Source of the DNA: Streptomyces sp. SCUT-3
GTDB lineage: Bacteria; Actinomycetota; Actinomycetes; Streptomycetales; Streptomycetaceae
Reading direction: 5' to 3'
DNA: 64,000 nucleotides
NCBI RefSeq assembly: GCF_014083985.1
Contig: NZ_CP046907.1
Location: 1,592,001-1,656,000 of the forward strand
Of the stretch, positions 24,303 to 33,645 are shown piece after piece. The translations under genes and the position numbers were made by a program. Each line of letters starts with the position of its first letter. Position 1 is the stretch's first letter. The notes beneath the pieces are model-generated. The model was not told the origin of the DNA. It made no database searches and saw only the letters and a list, made by a program, of their open reading frames with translations.

Positions 24303-25190
24303 ATGACCGCCCCGCCCGACAACGACGTGCTGTGGGCCCGCGCGCTGGTGAAGACGTACCGGGGCGCGCCCGCGCTGCGCGGCGTCTCGCTCGGCGTGCG
24401 CGAGGGCGAGGTCCTCGCCGTCACCGGCCCCCGCGGAGCCGGGAAGACCACCCTGCTGGGCTGCCTGGCCGGCCGGACCCGGCCCGACAGCGGCGAGGTC
24501 TGGTTCGGCGACGCCGAGCTGCACGCCCTGCCGTCCGCCGTGCGCGACCGGCTGCGGCTGGACCGCTTCGCCTGGATCGGCGGCGAGGCCGGACTCGTCC
24601 CCGAACTCACCGTCCGGGAGAACACCGCCCTGCCCCTGCTGCTCAAAGGGGTGCCGCGCCGTACCGCGCGGACCACGGCCCAGGAGTGGCTCGAGCGGCT
24701 GGAGGTCGCCGACTGCGCGCGCCGCCGCCCGGCGCGGCTGAACCGCCCCCAGGCCCAGCGCGTGGCGCTCGCCAGGGCCCTCGCCGGCGCCCCCGAGGTG
24801 CTGTTCGCCGACGAACCGACGGCGCCGCTGCACCTCGCCGACCGGGTGCAGCTGCTGCGCACCCTGACCGCGGCCGCCCGCACCCATCGGATCACGGTGC
24901 TGCTGGCCACCCACGACCCGGACGTCGCGGCGCACGCCGACCGCGTCGTGGAACTCGTCGACGGCTTCCGCGCCCCGGGCACGGACACGGACACGGCCGC
25001 CCCGGCCGGAGCCGCCCCGTCCTCCCCGCCCGCCCCCTCCTCCGCCTCCGACGCAGAGCCCGCGCCCGGCGCGGAGCCCGTCCCCGACGCGGAGCCCGTC
25101 CCCGACGCGGAGCCCGTCCCCGACGCAGGGCCGGTTGCCGACGCGGAGCCCGCGGATCCCGTGGCGGCCAAAGGAAGCTCATCGTGCTGA
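24303..25190 (+). CDS. ABC transporter ATP-binding protein with degenerate motifs
   Basis: This 295-residue protein resembles MacB/LolD-type ATPases of small ABC exporters. Walker A is intact (GPRGAGKT, residues 42-49), Walker B is VLFADE, and the H-loop is ATHDPDVA (H204). Other motifs are eroded: the signature reads LNRPQ (146-150) instead of LSGGQ, the Q-loop Gln is absent in WIGGEAGLVPELT, and the D-loop is APLH instead of GALD. The last 70 residues are a Pro/Ala/Asp/Glu tail of repeating AEPVPD. The ATG at 24303 follows GGAGGT with a 6-base gap. It overlaps the following membrane-protein gene by 7 bases, so the two form a pair. ATP turnover may be weak. Confidence 0.8.
   Translation: MTAPPDNDVLWARALVKTYRGAPALRGVSLGVREGEVLAVTGPRGAGKTTLLGCLAGRTRPDSGEVWFGDAELHALPSAVRDRLRLDRFAWIGGEAGLVPELTVRENTALPLLLKGVPRRTARTTAQEWLERLEVADCARRRPARLNRPQAQRVALARALAGAPEVLFADEPTAPLHLADRVQLLRTLTAAARTHRITVLLATHDPDVAAHADRVVELVDGFRAPGTDTDTAAPAGAAPSSPPAPSSASDAEPAPGAEPVPDAEPVPDAEPVPDAGPVADAEPADPVAAKGSSSC
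25053..25148 (+). repeat. In-frame 18-bp tandem repeat in the ABC ATPase tail
   Basis: Three exact copies of GCGGAGCCCGTCCCCGAC start at 25071, 25089 and 25107, flanked by diverged copies at 25053 and 25125. They encode the AEPVPD hexapeptide repeat of the C-terminal tail and can expand or contract without frameshift. Confidence 0.9.
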
Positions 25191-26524
25191 CCCTGCGCCT
25201 GGCCCTCGGTTCGCGGCCCCCGGCACTCCTGCGTCGCCTGCTCGTCGCCGCGGCGTCCGCAGGCGTCGGCCTGCTTCTGCTCTCCGCCATGGGCCACGCC
25301 CTGGCACGCCCGGCCGAGGGCGCGGCCTCCGCGGTGCGGCTGCTGTGGTGCGCGGTCCCGCTGGCGGCGGCCGTCCGCCTGAGCCTGGCCGTGGCGCACG
25401 CCGAGCCCCCCGGGCGGCTGCACGGGGCGCTGGCCGCCGTCGGCCTCCTCCCGGCCCGGGTGCCCCTGCTCACCGCCGCCTCCGCCGCCCTGTCCTGCGC
25501 GCTGGGGAGCGTCGCCGCCGGGGCCTGCCTGCTGTACCTGCGCGGTCACCTGGCAGGTGTGCTGGGCGCACCGCCGGCCGGCTGGCCCGCGGAGGCGTTC
25601 GGTGCCGGGCGGCCCCTGCCGCTGGCAGGGGCGGTGACCCTGCTCGCCCTGACCCCGGCCGCGGCGGCCCTGACCTGTGCCGTCGCCCTGCGTCCCGGCC
25701 CTGCGGCCGCCCCGGCGCCCGTCCCCCCGGCGGAGTCCGCGGCCGCGGCCGGGGGCCGCGACACCGCGTCGGAGGGGACGGAGGCCGCGTCCTCCGGCGG
25801 GGCCGTGGCGTCCGAGGTGCTCCTCGACACGCGCACCGTACCGGGGCACGGCGGCCCCGGGAACGGCGGGAGGGAGCCCGACCCCGGGCCCGACGACACG
25901 GGAGCCGCCGTGCCCGCGGGCCTGGGGCGGGGCGTGCTGCTGACCGCCCTCGGCCTGGGCGTCGAGGTGTACGCGGCCCGGTGGACCGAGCCCGCCCCCG
26001 GGGCCCGGCTGCCGCTGCCGGGGGGGCTCGGCACGGCGGCCCCGGTGGTGGCCGCGGGATGGGCCCTGGCCGTGGCCGGACTGGTACTGGCATGCCCGGC
26101 GCTGGTGCACGCCGCGGGCCGGGCCCTCGAGCTCCTCCGCCCGGGGGTGGCCCGGCTGGTCGCGGGCCGCGGCCTGCAGGAGGAGGCGCTGCGGGTGGGA
26201 CGCCCGCTCGGCCTCCTGTGCGCCTCGCTCTGCGGCGCAGTCGCGGGGGTCCGCCTGTGGACCGTCGCGCAGGAGCGTCCTCCAGGGCCGCTGGCGGTCC
26301 TCGGCGCGGTGCTGGTGGCCGTCTGCGTCCTCGGCACGGTGCTGGTGGCGCTCGGCGAGTGCCGGCACGCGCGGCGGCCGTCGGCCGCGGCACTGGCCGG
26401 CCTGGGCACTCCTCCGGGGGTTCGCCGGGGCGTCGTGGCGCTGCGGGTGGCGGCGACGGCGGGGATCCTCCTCCCCGTGACGGCCGTGGTCGCCGTGCTC
26501 GCGGCGCTCCCCCTGGATTCCTGA
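25184..26524 (+). CDS. ABC transporter membrane protein, permease partner
   Basis: This 446-residue polytopic membrane protein has Ala/Leu/Val-rich hydrophobic segments at roughly 18-38, 48-66, 82-105, 140-160 and further helices to the C-terminus. They are separated by a Pro/Ala/Glu-rich cytoplasmic loop near residues 165-240. No FtsX or MacB signature was recognised. It is inferred to be the permease because its GTG start overlaps the ATPase gene by 7 bases, with AAAGGAAG in the ATPase coding sequence as ribosome-binding site. The substrate is unknown. It converges with the thiamine ECF operon, and the 52-base gap between them shows only short GGCCGGGG repeats. Confidence 0.65.
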   Translation: MLTLRLALGSRPPALLRRLLVAAASAGVGLLLLSAMGHALARPAEGAASAVRLLWCAVPLAAAVRLSLAVAHAEPPGRLHGALAAVGLLPARVPLLTAASAALSCALGSVAAGACLLYLRGHLAGVLGAPPAGWPAEAFGAGRPLPLAGAVTLLALTPAAAALTCAVALRPGPAAAPAPVPPAESAAAAGGRDTASEGTEAASSGGAVASEVLLDTRTVPGHGGPGNGGREPDPGPDDTGAAVPAGLGRGVLLTALGLGVEVYAARWTEPAPGARLPLPGGLGTAAPVVAAGWALAVAGLVLACPALVHAAGRALELLRPGVARLVAGRGLQEEALRVGRPLGLLCASLCGAVAGVRLWTVAQERPPGPLAVLGAVLVAVCVLGTVLVALGECRHARRPSAAALAGLGTPPGVRRGVVALRVAATAGILLPVTAVVAVLAALPLDS

Positions 26525-26576
26525 ACCCGCCGGACGGGCCGGGGCGGAAGGCCGGGCCGGGGCCGGGGCCGGGCGG

Positions 26577-27383
26577 TCAGCCTCCGAAGACGGGACGGAA
26601 GGCGCCGGTGAGCACGCTCGCCGTCAGCGCCGCTGCGGCCAGCGCCGCGGCTCCTGCCACCAGGGCGGTGTCGGCCCGGGTGAACACCTGCCGGCGGGCG
26701 TGGGTCCGCGGCGCCCCGGAGTCGAAGCCGCGGGCCTCCATCGCCGCCGCCAGACGGGTGCCCCTCCGGATCGCCCCGACGAGGAGGGTGAAGGCCGCAG
26801 AGGCGAACAGCCTCAGGCGTGCCACGGGGTTGCGCCCGGCGTCGATGCCCCGGGCGCGCCGGGCCAGGACGATCGTCCGCCACTCCTGGGTCAGCAGCGG
26901 AACGAGCCGCAGCGCGGCCAGCGTGCCGATCGCGAAGCGCTCCGGCGCCCGGGCGTTCTGCACCAGGGCGTCGGCCAGGTCCGTGGGGTCCGTCGTCGCC
27001 AGGACGATCACCCCGGGGAGCGCGACGGCGAACAGGCGCAGGGACAGCGCGAGGGCGGAGGACATCACGGAGGTGGTGACCGTGAACGGCCCCAGGTCGA
27101 CGAGTACGGTGCCGGACCGGTCCTCGGCGAAGAGGACGAGCGTCAGCACCGCTCCGGACACGCTGACCAGCAGGGGCCAGGCCCTGCGCATCAGCGCGGC
27201 GAGGCGGATGCCGAACAGGGGCGCGGCGAGCAGCTCGGCCGCGAGGGCAACCCCCGGGGCCACCGGGTCGAGGGTGACGACCAGGGCGAGGGTGAGGACG
27301 GCGGCCGCGGCCAGTTTGGCAGCGGGGTTCCGCCGCGCCAGGGGGGCGGCCGGGTCGGCGATCGGGGCGAGTGGGTCCGTCAA
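26577..27383 (-). CDS. ykoC: ECF transporter T component (YkoC-like)
   Basis: This 268-residue transmembrane coupling protein of an energy-coupling-factor importer links the substrate-binding protein to the ATPases. It has about five to six helices. The two cytoplasmic Ala-Arg-Gly signatures of EcfT are visible as ARRARGID and AMEARGFD. The start is a TTG at 27383 that overlaps the ATPase stop as TTGA, the same geometry as ATGA coupling, with GGCGGAG upstream. The frame has no better start near the beginning of homology. It is the third gene of a riboswitch-led S-A-T operon, so it should serve thiamine or hydroxymethylpyrimidine uptake. Confidence 0.83.
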   Translation of the reverse strand: MTDPLAPIADPAAPLARRNPAAKLAAAAVLTLALVVTLDPVAPGVALAAELLAAPLFGIRLAALMRRAWPLLVSVSGAVLTLVLFAEDRSGTVLVDLGPFTVTTSVMSSALALSLRLFAVALPGVIVLATTDPTDLADALVQNARAPERFAIGTLAALRLVPLLTQEWRTIVLARRARGIDAGRNPVARLRLFASAAFTLLVGAIRRGTRLAAAMEARGFDSGAPRTHARRQVFTRADTALVAGAAALAAAALTASVLTGAFRPVFGG

Positions 27384-28957
27384 CGGTGCTCCGCCGGTGC
27401 GGTGGGGGGTCTGTGGCCGGGGCCGCGGCCCCGCCCGGGGGCCGTGCCCGGGGACGGGGACGGGGGCGTGCCCGGGGACGGGGACGGGGCGGCGCCCGGG
27501 GACGGGGCGGCCCCCGGGCGCGGCAGGCGCACCTCGCGGTCGGCCAGGGCCGCGGTGAAGTCGGGGTCGTGGGTGACGGCCACGATGCCGTGCCCCTCGT
27601 CCCTCAGGTCGGCCAGCAGGTCCACCAGTTCGATCCAGGTGCGGCGGTCCTGACCGAACGTCGGTTCGTCGAGGACCAGCAGGCGGGGTGCCGCCGCCAG
27701 CGCCGTGGCGACGCTCAGCCGGCGCTGCTCCCCGCCGGAGAGGGTGTGCGGGTTGGCCTCCGCCAGGGCGCCGAGCCCCAGCCGGTCCATGAGTTCGCCG
27801 GCCCTGGCGTCCCGCGGGTCCGGCCGGCCCCCGGGACGGCGGCGCGGGCGCCGTCCCGGGCCCGCGGTGAGTTCGTCGCGCACCCTGGCGGTGACGAACT
27901 GGGCCTCGGGCTCCTGGAAGACCGACCCGATCCGCGGTGCCAGGTCCTTCGCCCGCCAGCGGTGCGGGGGGCGGGCCGCGTCCCGGCCCGCCAGCGCGGC
28001 CGTGGCCGTCACCTCCCCGGAGGTCGGGGCGAGGAGGCCGCCGAGCAGGAGGGCGAGCGTGGACTTGCCGGTGCCGTTGGGCCCCAGGACGGCCAGCGCC
28101 TCGGCCGCCCGCACTTCCAGGCCGTCCAGTCCGTCCAGGGCCGGGCGGGGGGCGCCGGGGTGGCGGAACGTCAGCCGGGAGGCGGCGAGCAGCCGCTCCC
28201 CCGCCCCGTGCCGTGCGGTGCGCCGCGGCAGCGGCACGCCGGGAACCCAGACGCCCTCGGCCGCCAGCCGCGCACCGTGCTCGGCGAACACCCGCTCCGG
28301 CGGGCCGTCCGCGCGCACCCCACCGCCCGGTTCCAGCACCACCACCCGGTCGAGGAGGGGCAGCGCGTCCGCGATCCGGTGCTCGACCATGAGCACCGTG
28401 GTGTCGCGCACGGCGGCGAGCGCCTCGCGGACCAGGCGGGCCCCGTCCGGGTCGAGGTTGGCCGTCGGCTCGTCCAGCAGCAGCAGGCCGGGGCGCGGCG
28501 CCAGGGCTCCGGCCAGGGCGAGCCGCTGCTCCTCGCCGCCGGAGAGCGCCCGGGTGGACCGGTCGCGGCCGTGGGGGAACCCGACCAGGTCGAGCACCTC
28601 GTCCACCCGGGGCCAGATCCGCTCGGGCGGCACGCCGCGGTTCTCCAGTCCGAACGCCACGTCGTCCCCGGCCCGCTCCATGACGAGCTGGGAGCGCGGG
28701 TCCTGGAAGACCGTCGCGGTCCGCTCCCTGGCCAGGCGCGGGTCCAGGCCGTCGACCTCGACGGTGCCCTCCCGCTCGCCGGCCTCCGGGCCGAGCAGGC
28801 CGGCGAGCACGGCGAGGAGCGTGGACTTGCCGGCCCCGGAGGGCCCGAGCAGGGCGACGCGCTCGCCGTGCTCGATCCGCAGGTCGAGCCCGCGAAGCGC
28901 CCACCGGCGGCGCCCCGCGTGCCGGTGTCCGAAGCCGCTCAGCCGTACCGTGCCCAT
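27380..28957 (-). CDS. ykoD: Double-domain ECF transporter ATPase (YkoD-like)
   Basis: This 525-residue protein carries two ABC ATPase domains in one chain. Domain 1 has GPSGAGKS (38-45), LSGGEEQR and LLLLDEPTANLD. Domain 2 has GPNGTGKS, LSGGEQRR and LLVLDEPTFGQD with VTHDPDF. A fused pair is the hallmark of YkoD in the YkoEDC thiamine/HMP importer. The C-terminal 40 residues are a Pro/Ser/Gly tail (PSPGAAPSPSPG) encoded by GGGGACGG repeats at about 27447-27520. It lies 28 bases after the S component and overlaps the T component by 4 bases. Confidence 0.9.
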   Translation of the reverse strand: MGTVRLSGFGHRHAGRRRWALRGLDLRIEHGERVALLGPSGAGKSTLLAVLAGLLGPEAGEREGTVEVDGLDPRLARERTATVFQDPRSQLVMERAGDDVAFGLENRGVPPERIWPRVDEVLDLVGFPHGRDRSTRALSGGEEQRLALAGALAPRPGLLLLDEPTANLDPDGARLVREALAAVRDTTVLMVEHRIADALPLLDRVVVLEPGGGVRADGPPERVFAEHGARLAAEGVWVPGVPLPRRTARHGAGERLLAASRLTFRHPGAPRPALDGLDGLEVRAAEALAVLGPNGTGKSTLALLLGGLLAPTSGEVTATAALAGRDAARPPHRWRAKDLAPRIGSVFQEPEAQFVTARVRDELTAGPGRRPRRRPGGRPDPRDARAGELMDRLGLGALAEANPHTLSGGEQRRLSVATALAAAPRLLVLDEPTFGQDRRTWIELVDLLADLRDEGHGIVAVTHDPDFTAALADREVRLPRPGAAPSPGAAPSPSPGTPPSPSPGTAPGRGRGPGHRPPTAPAEHR

Positions 28958-28985
28958 GCCGTACCGTGCTCGCCGCCGGGCCGGG

Positions 28986-29558
28986 TCAGACGGCCGCGCG
29001 TTCGCGGCCGGAGGGGAACGGGTCCAGCACGCCGGTCTGCGCCAGCGAACGGGTCAGGGCCCACGAGCCCAGGCCCGCCAGGAGGGCGGAGCTGACCACG
29101 AGGAGCGCCGCGTAGACGGCCTGCCACCCGGCGGAGGTGTCCGCGTAGTACAGCGTGACGTCCAGCAGCGCGGCCGCGGCGCCGGCCAGGGCGCCGCCGG
29201 CCAGGGCGGTGGGCAGGCGCCAGACGCGGTAGCCGGTGGCGGCGAAGGCTGCCTCGCCCGCCATTCCCTGGAGCACTCCGTACAGGACGGTGGTCAGGCC
29301 CCACGGGGAGCCGAAGAAGGTGGCGACGGTGGCCGCCACCAGCTCGCAGAAGACTCCCGCGCCGGGCTTGCGCACCACCAGCGGCCCGAGGAGGGCGGGG
29401 ATCAGCCAGACCCCGTAGAGGATGCCGCGGGCGGGGAGGGGCAGGGCGTTGGCCGGCCCCTCCCACAGGGCGCTCCAGGCCCAGAAGACGACGCCGAACG
29501 CGGCGCCGAGGACGGCGGTGACGACGATGTCGACCGTCCGCCAGCGGTTGGTGTTCAT
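28986..29558 (-). CDS. ykoE: ECF transporter S component (YkoE-like, thiamine/HMP)
   Basis: This 190-residue integral membrane substrate-binding subunit has about six helices. Features typical of YkoE are an early VVTAVLGAAFGVVFWAW, the loop PARGILYGVWLIPALLG and ELVAATVATFFGSPWG. The ATG at 29558 has GGGAGG 8 bases upstream. A TPP riboswitch lies in its leader, so expression should fall when thiamine pyrophosphate is plentiful. The ligand is therefore thiamine or its hydroxymethylpyrimidine precursor. It is the first gene of ykoE-D-C. Confidence 0.9.
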   Translation of the reverse strand: MNTNRWRTVDIVVTAVLGAAFGVVFWAWSALWEGPANALPLPARGILYGVWLIPALLGPLVVRKPGAGVFCELVAATVATFFGSPWGLTTVLYGVLQGMAGEAAFAATGYRVWRLPTALAGGALAGAAAALLDVTLYYADTSAGWQAVYAALLVVSSALLAGLGSWALTRSLAQTGVLDPFPSGRERAAV

Positions 29559-29610
29559 CAGTTGTGCCTCCCGGTGGACGGGCAGGGCACGACAGCTCGA
29601 GGTGATGACC

Positions 29611-29712
29611 GAACTCCCTACGCCGGCATGACCCGGTTCAGGTTCGAGGGTCTGCGGCCGCCCCGTCGCCGGTGGCGGTCCGCACTCTCAGCGCTGTGCG
29701 CTCCCCTGTCGG
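29611..29712 (-). ncRNA. TPP riboswitch (THI element)
   Basis: Reading the minus strand, the conserved landmarks appear in order: ACAGGGGAGC, GCTGAGAGTGCGG, CCGCAGACCCTCGAACCTG, then ATGCCGGCGTAGGGAGT. These are the P2/P3 sensor (CTGAGA) and pyrophosphate-sensor (GCGTAGGGA) cores of the thiamine-pyrophosphate aptamer. The aptamer ends about 52 bases before the ykoE start, leaving room for a switch hairpin near the ribosome-binding site. A CATATT just upstream (about 29714-29719) could be the -10 box. Confidence 0.96.
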
Positions 29713-29766
29713 AAATATGTGTGTCGGCTTGTCGCCGTGTGCGTTCGAGCGAACCTTAGCAGCGGT

Positions 29767-30873
29767 TCAGCTTTCGGAGGCCGCCAGCTGGCCGCACGCC
29801 CCGTCGATCTCCTGGCCCCGGGTGTCGCGGACCGTCACCGGCACGCCGTGCGACTCGAGCCTGCGGACGAACTCCCGCTCGTCCTCGGGGCGGGAGGCGG
29901 TCCACTTCGAACCCGGGGTCGGGTTGAGCGGGATGAGGTTGACGTGGGCCCGGTGGTTCTTCAGCAGCCTCCCCAGCAGGTCGGCCCGCCACGCCTGGTC
30001 GTTGATGTCCTTGATCAGCGCGTACTCGATCGAGACCCGCCGCCCGGAGGCCTCGGCATACGTCCAGGCCGCGTCGAGGACCTCGCCGACCTTCCAGCGG
30101 GTGTTGACGGGCACGAGGGTGTCGCGCAGCTCGTCGTCCGGGGCGTGCAGCGAGACCGCCAGGCGGCACTTGAAGCCCTCGTCGGCGAACCGCAGCATCG
30201 CCGGGACCAGGCCGACGGTGGAGACGGTGATGCCGCGCTGGGAGATGCCCAGGCCGTCCGGCTCGGGGTCGGTGAGGCGGCGGATCGCGCCGACCACCCG
30301 GTTGTAGTTGGCGAGCGGCTCGCCCATGCCCATGAAGACGATGTTGCTGATCCGGGCGGGGCCGCCGGGCACCTCCCCGTCGCGCAGGGACCGCATCCCG
30401 GCCACGATCTGGTGCACGATCTCGGCGGTGGACAGGTTGCGGGTCAGCCCGGCCTGGCCGGTGGCGCAGAAGGGGCAGTTCATGCCGCAGCCGGCCTGCG
30501 AGGAGATGCACATGGTCACCCGGTCCGGGTAGCGCATGAGCACCGACTCCACCAGGGTGCCGTCGAAGAGCCGCCACAGGGTCTTGCGGGTGGCGTCGTC
30601 GTCGCAGGAGACGTGCCGCACGACGCTCATCAGGTCGGGCAGCAGCCCCTCGGCGAGCTTCGCCCGCGCGGCGGCGGGGACGTCCGTCCAGTCCGCGGGG
30701 TCGTCGGCCAGGCGGGCGAAGTAGTGCCGCGACACCTGGCCGGCGCGGAACGGCTTCTCGCCGAGGGCGGCGACGGCCTCGCGGCGCTCGGCGGGAGTGA
30801 GGTCGGCGAGGTGCCGCGGGGGCTTCTTGGCCCCGCGCGGCACGGCGAAGGTGAGTTCTCCGGGAGCAGGCAT
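29767..30873 (-). CDS. rlmN: Dual-specificity 23S rRNA/tRNA adenine-C2 methyltransferase RlmN
   Basis: This 368-residue radical-SAM enzyme methylates C2 of A2503 in 23S rRNA and of A37 in some tRNAs. The iron-sulfur cluster motif is C129-x3-C133-x2-C136 (CGMNCPFC). The GMGEPLANY segment and the methyl-carrying cysteine C360 (DGACGQL) are present. The ATG follows GGAAGA. Only 208 bases separate its stop from the ykoE start, and the riboswitch lies between, so ykoE is independently controlled. It is separated from upstream cdsA by a strong terminator. Confidence 0.95.
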   Translation of the reverse strand: MPAPGELTFAVPRGAKKPPRHLADLTPAERREAVAALGEKPFRAGQVSRHYFARLADDPADWTDVPAAARAKLAEGLLPDLMSVVRHVSCDDDATRKTLWRLFDGTLVESVLMRYPDRVTMCISSQAGCGMNCPFCATGQAGLTRNLSTAEIVHQIVAGMRSLRDGEVPGGPARISNIVFMGMGEPLANYNRVVGAIRRLTDPEPDGLGISQRGITVSTVGLVPAMLRFADEGFKCRLAVSLHAPDDELRDTLVPVNTRWKVGEVLDAAWTYAEASGRRVSIEYALIKDINDQAWRADLLGRLLKNHRAHVNLIPLNPTPGSKWTASRPEDEREFVRRLESHGVPVTVRDTRGQEIDGACGQLAASES

Positions 30874-30898
30874 GGTTCTTCCAGTGTCGCAGATCGCG

Positions 30899-30931
30899 AA
30901 GAGGCCCCCGTCGCACGGACGGGGGCCTCTT
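30899..30931 (-). terminator. Terminator after cdsA
   Basis: A perfect 14-bp stem (30899-30912 with 30918-30931, AAGAGGCCCCCGTC on one arm) has the loop gcacg, 47 bases beyond the cdsA stop and 26 bases upstream of rlmN. Confidence 0.85.
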
Positions 30932-30977
30932 GCGGCAGACGCACGGGGCGGCACGGGGACCGGGCCGCCGTGGCCGG

Positions 30978-32024
30978 TCAGCCGGGGCCGACGAAGACCA
31001 CCAGCAGGAGCCAGACCACCGGGGCGGTGGGAAGCAGCGAGTCGAGCCGGTCCATGATGCCGCCGTGGCCGGGCAGGAGGGTGCCCATGTCCTTGATCCC
31101 CAGGTCGCGCTTGATCATGGACTCGCCGAGGTCGCCGAGGGTGGCGGTGGCGGCCACCGCGAGGCCCAGGAGCAGGCCCTGCCACCACCGGCCGCCGTCG
31201 ATCAGGAACTGCATCGCCAGGGCACCCGCCGCCATGGCGAACAGCACCGCGCCGACCAGGCCCGCCCGGGTCTTGCCCGGGCTGATCCGCGGGGCGAGCT
31301 TGCGCTTGCCGAAGCGGTAGCCGACCGCGTAGGCGCCGGTGTCGCTGACCACCGTCAGCAGTATGAAGACCAGGACCCGCCAGGGCCCGTCGTCCGCGGC
31401 CAGCATCAGGACCACGAAGGTGGCCAGGAAGGGGACGTAGAAGACGGCGAAGACCCCCGCCGTGACGTCCTTGAGGTAGTTCTCCGGCGGCCGGGCCATC
31501 CGCCCGACGAGCACGGCGAGCACCGTGAACGCCGTCGCCGCCCAGGCGGCCCCGGCGCCCTGCACGTAGCCCGCCAGGAGCATCACGGTGCCGCCGGCGA
31601 GCGACGGCACCAGGGGTATGCGGATGCCCTTGCGCTCGGAGAAGCGCGAGGAGAGCTCCCACAGTCCGATGCCCACCGCGGCGGCGACCACGGCCACGAA
31701 GACTGCCTTGAGGACGAACAGCGAGGCTATGACGAGGGCCCCCAGGCCGACACCCACCCCTATGGCCGCCCCGAGGTCGCGCCCGGCGCGGATCCTGCGG
31801 GACGGGGGGCGCCGCCCGGCCGGCGGCGGCGCCGTCGCCGTGACGGCCGTCGCACCGGCCGGGGAGGGGCGTGTGCCGGACGGCCCGTCCGGCACGGGGC
31901 CGGGCACGGGGCCGCCCGGATGCTGCGGCATGGGCGGCGCGGAGGGTGCGTACCGGGCCTGCGCCCCCTCCGCCTCGCCGTACGCGGGGCCCGGCCGGTG
32001 AGCGCCCCAGGATGAGTCGTTCAT
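30978..32024 (-). CDS. cdsA: Phosphatidate cytidylyltransferase
   Basis: This 348-residue membrane enzyme makes CDP-diacylglycerol from phosphatidic acid and CTP, the entry to phospholipid synthesis. It has about eight helices. The CDS signature is clear near the C-terminus: [18 protein letters not shown] followed by [12 protein letters not shown]. The first 80 residues are a Pro/Gly-rich tail not found in E. coli CdsA but usual in actinobacteria. The start overlaps the frr stop as TGATG. Confidence 0.94.
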   Translation of the reverse strand: MNDSSWGAHRPGPAYGEAEGAQARYAPSAPPMPQHPGGPVPGPVPDGPSGTRPSPAGATAVTATAPPPAGRRPPSRRIRAGRDLGAAIGVGVGLGALVIASLFVLKAVFVAVVAAAVGIGLWELSSRFSERKGIRIPLVPSLAGGTVMLLAGYVQGAGAAWAATAFTVLAVLVGRMARPPENYLKDVTAGVFAVFYVPFLATFVVLMLAADDGPWRVLVFILLTVVSDTGAYAVGYRFGKRKLAPRISPGKTRAGLVGAVLFAMAAGALAMQFLIDGGRWWQGLLLGLAVAATATLGDLGESMIKRDLGIKDMGTLLPGHGGIMDRLDSLLPTAPVVWLLLVVFVGPG

Positions 32025-32581
32025 CAGACCTCGAGCAGCTCGGCTTCCTTGTGCTTGAGCAGCTCGTCGACCTGCGCCACGTACTTGGCGGTGGTGTCCT
32101 CGAGCTCCTTCTCCGCCCGGCGCACCTCGTCCTCGCCGACCTCCCCGTCCTTGACCAGCTTGTCCAGGGCCTCCTTGGCCTTGCGGCGGACACTGCGGAT
32201 GGAGATCTTGGCGTCCTCGCCCTTGCCGCGGGCGACCTTGATGTACTCCCTGCGGCGCTCCTCGGTCAGCTGCGGGAAGACCACCCGGATGACGTTGCCG
32301 TCGTTGGACGGGTTGACGCCGAGGTCGGAGTCGCGGATCGCCTGCTCGATGTTGCGCATGGCGCTCTTGTCGAACGGGGTCACCACGGCCATCCGCGGCT
32401 CCGGCACCGAGAACGACGCCAGCTGGTTGATGGGGGTCAGGGCACCGTAGTAGTCGGCCACGATCTTGTTGAACATCGCCGGGTGCGCACGACCGGTGCG
32501 GATCGCGGCGAAGTCCTCCTTGGCGACCACGACGGCCTTCTCCATCTTCTCCTCGGCTTCGAGGAGGGTCTCTTCGATCAC
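32024..32581 (-). CDS. frr: Ribosome recycling factor
   Basis: This 185-residue protein has exactly the usual RRF length. It splits post-termination ribosomes together with EF-G. Motifs include [36 protein letters not shown] and the long helical ends of the L-shaped fold. The GTG start at 32581 has AGGAG 8 bases upstream. It sits in the conserved order rpsB-tsf-pyrH-frr-cdsA. Confidence 0.97.
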   Translation of the reverse strand: MIEETLLEAEEKMEKAVVVAKEDFAAIRTGRAHPAMFNKIVADYYGALTPINQLASFSVPEPRMAVVTPFDKSAMRNIEQAIRDSDLGVNPSNDGNVIRVVFPQLTEERRREYIKVARGKGEDAKISIRSVRRKAKEALDKLVKDGEVGEDEVRRAEKELEDTTAKYVAQVDELLKHKEAELLEV

Positions 32582-32688
32582 AATCTGCTCCTGTCCTCGC
32601 CCCTGGGCGCGTGTTCTCCGCACGGTGTCGCAACCGGCGGCGTGTTGTCCATCCCCGGGCCGTCCCCGGGGCGTCGGGCGAGCTCCGC

Positions 32689-33465
32689 TCAGGCCCGGGT
32701 GCCCTGGTTACTGACCAACGTTCCGATCTTCTCACCCTTCACGGCCCGGGCGATGTTGCCTTCCGTGAGGAGTTCGAAGACGAGGATCGGCAGCTCGTTG
32801 TCCATGCAGAGGCTGATCGCGGTCGCGTCGGCGACCTTCAGCCCGCGGGCGAGCACCTCGTTGTACTCGAGGGCGTCGAACTTGACCGCCTCGGGGTTGT
32901 GCTTGGGGTCGGAGTCGTAGACCCCGTCCACGCCGCTCTTGCCCATCAGCAGGGCCTCGGCGTCGATCTCCAGGGCCCGCTGGGCGGCGGTGGTGTCGGT
33001 GGAGAAGTACGGCATCCCCATGCCGGCGCCGAAGATGACCACGCGCCCCTTCTCCAGGTGGCGCACGGCGCGCAGCGGGATGTACGGCTCGGCGACCTGG
33101 CCCATGGTGATGGCGGTCTGCACCCGGGTCTCGATGCCCTCCTTCTCCAGGAAGTCCTGGAGGGCGAGGCAGTTCATCACGGTGCCGAGCATGCCCATGT
33201 AGTCGGAGCGGGCCCGGTCCATGCCGCGCTGCTGCAGTTCGGCGCCGCGGAAGAAGTTGCCCCCGCCGATCACGATGGCGATCTCGGTGCCCTCGCGGAC
33301 CACGGCGGCGATCTGGCGCGCCATGGCGTGCACGACGTCCGGGTCGACTCCGAGTCCTCCGCCGCCGGCGAACGCCTCGCCGGAGAGCTTCAGCAGGAAA
33401 CGGCGGTGCCGCTTCCTGCCGTACTGGGTCGTCGCCGAACCGGCCTTGCCGTCGTCCTGTTCCAT
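32689..33465 (-). CDS. pyrH: UMP kinase
   Basis: This 258-residue UMP kinase of the amino-acid-kinase fold makes UDP from UMP and ATP. Motifs include [39 protein letters not shown] and [17 protein letters not shown]. The ATG at 33465 has a GAGGAG site; an upstream ATG at 33498 gives a non-conserved extension. A hairpin lies in the tsf-pyrH gap and may modulate read-through. Confidence 0.96.
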   Translation of the reverse strand: MEQDDGKAGSATTQYGRKRHRRFLLKLSGEAFAGGGGLGVDPDVVHAMARQIAAVVREGTEIAIVIGGGNFFRGAELQQRGMDRARSDYMGMLGTVMNCLALQDFLEKEGIETRVQTAITMGQVAEPYIPLRAVRHLEKGRVVIFGAGMGMPYFSTDTTAAQRALEIDAEALLMGKSGVDGVYDSDPKHNPEAVKFDALEYNEVLARGLKVADATAISLCMDNELPILVFELLTEGNIARAVKGEKIGTLVSNQGTRA

Positions 33466-33488
33466 GGCATCTCCTCGTACACATACGA

Positions 33489-33542
33489 AGGAGGCCACTG
33501 CCGCGGGGTCCGGTACGGTTCCCTGCTCGGCAATGGCCTCCT
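33489..33542 (-). terminator. Large hairpin in the tsf-pyrH gap
   Basis: A 15-bp stem (33489-33503 with 33528-33542, one G-U wobble) encloses a 24-base loop. It lies 24 bases upstream of pyrH and about 100 bases after tsf. It could be a partial terminator or attenuator separating translation-factor from kinase expression. Confidence 0.6.
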
Positions 33543-33645
33543 CGTCACAACTGGTGCCGACGTGCCGCGCACGCCGACTGCACCGGCCCCGGTCCGCCCG
33601 GCCCCGCGCCGGCGGGGACGGGCGGGCCGTCCGGCCCGTGCTCGG

